Part shown: positions 59,509 through 64,000 of the stretch, one piece after another
Position numbering within the stretch: the first letter of the stretch is position 1
Layout: each line of letters begins with the position of its first letter
Assembly: GCA_963844175.1 (NCBI GenBank)
Contig: CAWJNE010000021.1
Coordinates: 434,001 to 498,000, forward strand
DNA: 64,000 bases
Direction of reading: 5' to 3'
Origin: JALZMG01 sp963844175
GTDB taxonomy: Bacteria > Actinomycetota > Acidimicrobiia > Acidimicrobiales > Ilumatobacteraceae
The notes under the pieces: generated by a model
Database searches by the model: none
Seen by the model: only the letters and a program-made list of their open reading frames with translations
What the model was told of the DNA's origin: nothing
Program-made: the position numbers and the translations under genes

Positions 59509-60856
59509 GACCACCGGCTGCGCCCGGACACGCTGCGTCGCGTGGTCGCCTTCGCCACGCCGTATCGCCGCGCCATCGCGCTCTTCCTGCTCCTCGTCGT
59601 GATCGACACGATCGCTGGAGCGGCCACCCCGTTGATCTACAAGGCGATCATCGACCAGGGCATCGAACAGGGGCGCACTGGCCTCGTCATCGGCCTCGCC
59701 GGGCTCGTCGCCGCGCTCGCCGTGCTGTCCGCCGCCAACGGCCTCGCCCAGCGCTGGTTCTCGGCGCGCATCGGTGAGGGGCTCATCCACGACCTCCGCA
59801 CCAAGGTGTTCGACCACGTCCAGCGGATGCCGATCGGGTTCTTCAGCCGGGCCCAGACGGGCGCCCTCGTCTCCCGCCTCAACACCGACGTGCAGGGTGC
59901 TCAGCAGGCCTTCACGTCGACGCTCTCCAGCGTCGTCGGCAACGTGCTCGCCGTCGTGACGACGCTCGGCGCGATGTTCGTCTTGTCCTGGCCGATCACC
60001 CTGCTGTCGCTGGTCCTCCTGCCGCTGTTCGTGCTCCCGGCCCGGTGGACGGGCAAGCGGTTGGCCGACATCACGCGCGAGAAGTACCGCCTCAACGGCG
60101 AGATGGGCCAGATGATGACCGAGCGCTTCAACGTGTCCGGTGCATTGCTCGTGAAGCTCCTCGGCCGACCGCAGACCGAGTCCGAGGGGTTCTCGGCTCG
60201 CGCCGGGCGGGTGCGCGACATCGGCGTCACGTCGGCGATGTACACGCGCGTCGTGATGACCGCGCTCGGGCTGCTGGCCTCGCTGGCCGTCGCGCTCGTC
60301 TACGGGGTCGGCGGGGTCATGGCGATCTCCGGCTCGCTCGGCATCGGCACGCTCGTCGCCCTGACCGCCTATCTCAATCGGCTGTACGGGCCGTTGACCT
60401 CGATCTCCAACGTGCAGGTCGACGTCATGACGACGCTGGTCAGCTTCGAACGCGTGCTCGAGGTGCTCGACCTCGAACCGACGATCGTCGACGCCGACGC
60501 ACCCGTCCCGCGCGACGGTGTCGGTCGCCGTCGAGCTCGACGAGAAGCAGCGCATCGCCATCGCCCGGCTGCTGCTCAAGAACCCGAGCGTGGTCATCCT
60601 CGACGAAGCGACGGCACACCTCGACACCGGCTCGGAAGCCGCAGTGCAGACCGCGCTGGCGACTGCGCTGGCCGATCGCACGTCGATCGTCATCGCCCAT
60701 CGACTGGCGACGGTGCGCGCCGCCGACGAGATCGCCGTCATCGACGGTGGGCGGGTGGTCGAGCGAGGCACCCATGACGCCTTGGTCGCCGCCGGCGGGC
60801 TGTACGCCACGCTCAGCCGCACCCAGTTCGCCGAGCCCAGCGCCATCGCCGCCTGA
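59509..60856 (+). pseudogene. ABC exporter, 5'-truncated and internally deleted
   Basis: Remnant of a fused membrane-ATPase (MsbA/multidrug type) exporter. Reading begins abruptly at DHRLRPDTLRRVVAFATPYR without a start. The membrane domain is intact (VQRMPIGFFSRAQTGALVSR, then SLGIGTLVALTAYLNRLYGP) up to DLEPTIVDADAPVPRD. Then the frame shifts near 60515, and VSVAVELD, the normal beginning of the ATPase domain, is joined directly to EKQRIAIARLLLKNPSVVIL. Walker A, Q-loop and LSGGE are gone; Walker B and the H-loop remain. It cannot bind ATP normally. Confidence 0.88.
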
Positions 60857-60894
60857 TCCGCCATACCGGGCCGGTCCGAGCGGAGCCGACTCCG

Positions 60895-60900
60895 TAGGTT
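60895..60900 (+). promoter_or_regulatory. -10 box of the acetyltransferase gene
   Basis: TAGGTT, 7 bases before the ATG at 60908; leaderless spacing. Confidence 0.45.
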
Positions 60901-60907
60901 CTCGGAG

Positions 60908-61798
60908 ATGGGCCGGTTGCGAGAAGAGCATCGGGCTGGTCTCGACCACCTTCAAGCCGCGACCGCGCTCCTGCAGCGGATCCGCGGTGCTCACCCCACG
61001 GCAGGGTTGTACGAAGCCGCCGATCTGCAGTGGTGGTGGTCGCAGCGGCCGCGCTCGACCGACGACCTCCCGCAGCTCTTCTGGTTCGATGACGCCGACC
61101 GCCCGGAAGCGGCCGTGATCGCAACCGACGGGGGCGATCGGATGCAGCTCGACCCGATGGTCATGCCGGGGGCGACCCCCGACTGGGTCGCCCACGTCGT
61201 CGACCGCGGGCTGGCGCACGCCAGCCGGTCAGGGATCGAAGTGGTTGGACTCGAGGTCGACCGCGCCGATGACACCTTGTGCGAGGTGTTGGGCGGGCAC
61301 GGCTTCACGGCGGACGAAGAAGGCCTGGTCGAGACGTGGCTGGCGACGGACGCACGGCCAGCGATCAGCCCGCTGCCGGACGGCTACCGGTTGTCGAGTC
61401 GCGCCGACACGATGCAGCGTCCGCACCACATGATCAGCGCCGAACGGAACCACCCCGACCCAGAGCCGCGGCTCCGTCAGACCTCGCTGTACCGCCCCGA
61501 CCTCGACCTGGTCGTGCACGACAGCGGCGACGACGTCGCCGCCTACGGGTTGTTCTGGTACGACCCTGCGACTGCCACCGGGCTCGTCGAACCCATGCGC
61601 ACCGAGGATGGTCACCAGCGACGTGGTCTCGCTCGCCACCTCCTCACCGCCGGCCTCGACCGGCTCGCCGAGGCCGGCGCGACGCGAGTGAAGATCTGCT
61701 ACGAACCCGACAACCCGGCGTCGGGGCGTCTTTACCTCAGCGTTGGCTTCGAACAGGACCGGCAGACCGTCATCTTCTCGGGCATGACGAGCCGATGA
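60908..61798 (+). CDS. Tandem GNAT family N-acetyltransferase
   Basis: 296 residues. The C-terminal GNAT domain has MRTEDGHQRRGLARHLLTAG (acetyl-CoA loop) and NPASGRLYLSVGFEQDRQTV. The N-terminal half (LQWWWSQRPRSTDDLPQLFW) looks like a second, degenerate GNAT fold, as in mycothiol-synthase-like tandem enzymes. Substrate unknown. It lies 51 bases after the broken ABC gene. Confidence 0.87.
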   Translation: MGRLREEHRAGLDHLQAATALLQRIRGAHPTAGLYEAADLQWWWSQRPRSTDDLPQLFWFDDADRPEAAVIATDGGDRMQLDPMVMPGATPDWVAHVVDRGLAHASRSGIEVVGLEVDRADDTLCEVLGGHGFTADEEGLVETWLATDARPAISPLPDGYRLSSRADTMQRPHHMISAERNHPDPEPRLRQTSLYRPDLDLVVHDSGDDVAAYGLFWYDPATATGLVEPMRTEDGHQRRGLARHLLTAGLDRLAEAGATRVKICYEPDNPASGRLYLSVGFEQDRQTVIFSGMTSR

Positions 61799-61831
61799 GC
61801 GTCCTGACGGGCGCGGCGTCTGATCGGGTGG

Positions 61832-62230
61832 TCAGATGGCCGTCGTGGTGCTGCGCCACTGCGCCCGCCAGTCCGGTGCCGGCCAGGGCTCGGTGACGTA
61901 GATGCGTTCGAGAGCGATGCGGTCGCCGCGGAACTCGAGCGCGGCGACGCCGAGCATCCATGGGCCGCCGTCGTAGCGGAGCGAGAGCTCACGGACCCAG
62001 ACGTCTCCGGATCCGCTGATCCGTCGAACCTGGAACTCGACTGCGGCCGGGTACTGAGAGCGCCATTCACGAAAGTTGGCGACGCCCTCGAAGCGCTCAC
62101 CTGACTGGGGGAACTCCAGGACGGCGTCGTCGTGGTAGAGCGCATGTGCATCGATCGAGCTGTGGCCGGCCAGCTCGACCTGCCGCTCGATCGCAGCTCG
62201 GCGACGGTCGTCATCGGTGTCTGTGGCCAC
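61832..62230 (-). CDS. SnoaL/NTF2-like protein
   Basis: 132 residues. RRAAIERQVELAGHSSIDAH, then YHDDAVLEFPQSGERFEGVA and NFREWRSQYPAAVEFQVRRI form the NTF2-like ligand pocket; ERIYVTEPWPAPDWRAQW ends the domain. No catalytic residues claimed. GTG start; the longer open frame upstream is the antisense of the next gene. Confidence 0.82.
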   Translation of the reverse strand: MATDTDDDRRRAAIERQVELAGHSSIDAHALYHDDAVLEFPQSGERFEGVANFREWRSQYPAAVEFQVRRISGSGDVWVRELSLRYDGGPWMLGVAALEFRGDRIALERIYVTEPWPAPDWRAQWRSTTTAI

Positions 62231-62419
62231 GAGACCATCGTGGTCGCCCGCATTGCACCGCGCTTGGAGACCATCTGGAGAGGGCATGGAGCCGTGCCGC
62301 GAGCGGCTGGCTGGGAGGCGCATGCGACGTGTGCGCATCGAGCGCCGCGCCCGGGCTCCCGTAGCATCGGCCCTCGCAGCTCGGGCGTGTCGAGCGGCCG
62401 CGCAGACGAGGAGGATCGG

Positions 62420-63004
62420 ATGACCGACCAGCTGGGCAGCGTCGTCATCGTTGGGGGCGGCCCGGCGGGCGCCAGCGCCGCCACGTTCACCGCCCGCGCC
62501 GGGCTGACCACGGTGGTGGTCGACGCCGACAAGGGGATGACCCGGCGAGCGTGGGTCGAGAACCACCTCGGGTTTCCCAACGGCACCACTGGACCTGATC
62601 TGGTCGACGGGGGACGTGCCCAGGCCGAGCGTGCTGGGGCCACGTGGATGGAGGGAACGGCCGACGCGATCGAGCGGACAGCTGGCGGGTTCTCTGTTCG
62701 TACCGCCGACGGTCAAGCGCTCGACTCGACGAGCATCATCCTTGCCACCGGCAAGAGCGTCGATCTCGCCGAGGCGGCCGGTGTGACGACGGCGGCCGGG
62801 ACGGAGCCGTACATCAAATCGATCATCGTGGTCGACGCCGATGGGCGGACGTCCGTGCCAGGGATCTGGGCGGCCGGCACGGCGGCCGGGGTGAGCGTGC
62901 ACACGATCATCACGGCCGGTGACGGTGCCCGCGTCGCGATCAACCTGATCAGCGAGGTCCGCGGCGAGCGTCACATCGACCACGACGTCCTGCCCACGAG
63001 CTGA
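62420..63004 (+). CDS. Small FAD/NAD-binding oxidoreductase
   Basis: 194 residues, about half the size of a thioredoxin reductase. FAD motif SVVIVGGGPAGASAATFTAR, a middle region with SIILATGKSVDLAEAAGV, and the C-terminal FAD loop VPGIWAAGTAAGVSVHTIIT. The NADPH domain and the redox CxxC pair are absent, so it cannot reduce thioredoxin alone. GAGGAGGATC precedes the ATG. Relatives occur as stand-alone FAD proteins. Confidence 0.85.
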   Translation: MTDQLGSVVIVGGGPAGASAATFTARAGLTTVVVDADKGMTRRAWVENHLGFPNGTTGPDLVDGGRAQAERAGATWMEGTADAIERTAGGFSVRTADGQALDSTSIILATGKSVDLAEAAGVTTAAGTEPYIKSIIVVDADGRTSVPGIWAAGTAAGVSVHTIITAGDGARVAINLISEVRGERHIDHDVLPTS

Positions 63005-63088
63005 CGCGCGAGGTCACACCAGCAGCGCCTCCCGGTGACCCGCCAGGGGCGCCGGCTTCCTCGATGCGCTCTGCGCCGAGCGACCGCC

Positions 63089-63976
63089 CTACAGGTACTG
63101 CTCGAGGAAGTCGTAGCTGCTCTCGGTGTCGACCCGCCACGAGTAGTCCGCGCCGTGACACGTCGCGCTCGGCCCGAACGACACCACTGCGAGCACCAGG
63201 TTGGTGTTGTTGATGAACACCGGTCCGCCGGAGTCGCCGAAGCACGAACCGCCCTTGCCGCCGACGGCGCTCGGGTTGTTCAAGGTGTGCAGGTTGCCGC
63301 TCGCGGCGTTCTTGCCGGTGACCTCGACGATCCGGGAGGTCGACTTGTATCGGGTCTCGACGTCCTGGGGGTGTGGCTGCACGGACTGGATCCCGTAGCC
63401 GACCGTCTCGACGAGCGCGTTGTTGCGGTTCCGACCCGTCTCGCCGGCCAACTGCTCGACCGCTCCGAGGTCGGCCAGCTCGCCGTAGCTGTCGAGGTCA
63501 AGGTCTTCATGGAGCTCCACGACACCGACGTCATAGGTCACCGGGAAGCCCGAGAAGTCGTCATAGTCCGGGTGCGGGATGGCCGTCCCCTGGATGTAGC
63601 CGTTGGCCTCCAACCACGCCCGGCGAGCGATGTACAGGGCTTCCTCCGTGGGGTAGTCGGCCCTCGCCGGCCAGCCGGCGAGCACCTCGTCACCGTCGAA
63701 CGTGACCCACACGTCGGTCCCCCGGTGGTCCCGGGCCGGCTCGCCGTCGATGCCGATGCCCCACGTGCAGTGTCCAGCGGTCAGGAAGGTGTCCTCGTCG
63801 AGCTGGGTCCCGGTGCAACTGAACCAACCCGGCTCGTTCGGATCGAAGTAGATCATGAAGCCGACGTAGGGGTGCTCACCTGCGTCGGGTTCGCCGTAGG
63901 TGATCGCTCCGGCGGGGATCGCCGTCGCGGCCAACAGCCCCACTGCTGCGATCGTTACCAGTGCCAGTCGTTTCAT
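63089..63976 (-). CDS. Secreted trypsin-like serine protease
   Basis: 295 residues, peptidase S1. Signal peptide MKRLALVTIAAVGLLAATAI ending near AGA, then FLTAGHCTWG (His69), VTYDVGVVEL (Asp149) and CFGDSGGPVF (Ser249): full triad, with cysteine pairs for disulfides. Exported to degrade extracellular protein. AGAGGA lies 7 bases before the ATG at 63976. Confidence 0.93.
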   Translation of the reverse strand: MKRLALVTIAAVGLLAATAIPAGAITYGEPDAGEHPYVGFMIYFDPNEPGWFSCTGTQLDEDTFLTAGHCTWGIGIDGEPARDHRGTDVWVTFDGDEVLAGWPARADYPTEEALYIARRAWLEANGYIQGTAIPHPDYDDFSGFPVTYDVGVVELHEDLDLDSYGELADLGAVEQLAGETGRNRNNALVETVGYGIQSVQPHPQDVETRYKSTSRIVEVTGKNAASGNLHTLNNPSAVGGKGGSCFGDSGGPVFINNTNLVLAVVSFGPSATCHGADYSWRVDTESSYDFLEQYL

Positions 63977-64000
63977 CGGCTGATCCTCTCGACCCATGCG

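Noticed and set aside
1..64000. tRNA, rRNA, CRISPR array, transposase or integrase
   Set aside because: None was recognised on reading both strands; the repeats seen are too few and differently spaced for CRISPR.

Overview
The window is about 64 kb of GC-rich chromosomal DNA from an actinobacterium, beginning inside dnaA. Gene content and order support this: rpmH-rnpA-yidD-yidC-khpB-rsmG-parA-parB, then a CwlM homologue, trxA, trxB, an ECF sigma/anti-sigma pair, an Rv3910-type kinase, an Rv3909-type protein and pcnA, the same neighbourhood as in mycobacteria. DUF5318 and rpsF-ssb-rpsR-rplI-dnaB follow. An acidimicrobial origin (Ilumatobacter-like) is my guess from overall style, not something the sequence proves. 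No rRNA, tRNA, CRISPR array, transposase or phage module was found.

Region by region. 1-9.4 kb: origin-proximal replication, ribosomal protein L34, RNase P, membrane insertase, chromosome partition (two parS-like sites before parA) and thioredoxin genes. 9.4-24 kb: ECF sigma factor and its membrane-bound regulator, a transmembrane Ser/Thr kinase, DegV, a frameshifted DUF6049 envelope protein, an acetyltransferase, a histone-deacetylase-like hydrolase, CCA-adding enzyme, a c-di-GMP turnover protein and a lipoprotein HtrA protease. No murJ is present at this locus. 24-30.5 kb: ribosomal/SSB operon and dnaB, which carries two inteins, one with a LAGLIDADG endonuclease and one reduced. 30.6-38.4 kb: a second Ser/Thr kinase and a haem-copper oxidase locus (subunit II with a cytochrome c tail, fused subunit I+III, a small membrane protein, CtaG). 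A duplicated 65-bp segment separates subunits II and I. 38.4-49.6 kb: accessory genes, including two TetR regulators (one beside a perfect 19-bp palindrome), cupins, SRPBCC and SnoaL proteins, LtrA, RidA, a phosphotransferase and a flavin monooxygenase.

49.7-59.4 kb: a divergent ten-gene catabolic cluster in which nearly every gene overlaps the next. Leftward: Asp/Glu/hydantoin-type racemase, FAD amine oxidase-like protein, acyl-CoA dehydrogenase, citrate-synthase-like (citryl-CoA lyase type) enzyme, SDR, PuuE-type deacetylase. Rightward: MaoC hydratase, acyl-CoA ligase, C-N hydrolase, nitronate monooxygenase-like flavoprotein. Together these look like a pathway that opens and deamidates a nitrogen compound, activates the acid as a CoA ester and cleaves it; the substrate is unknown. 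This is the best candidate for an undescribed system.

Beyond it (59.4-60.9 kb) lie the 3' remnant of a MarR gene and a 5'-truncated, internally deleted ABC exporter, fused head to head by deletion. The window ends with an acetyltransferase, a SnoaL-like protein, a small flavoprotein and a secreted trypsin-like protease.

Four genes each carry a single-base frameshift, which may be mutations or sequencing errors. Many genes start 6-9 bases after a TANNNT box, implying widespread leaderless transcripts.
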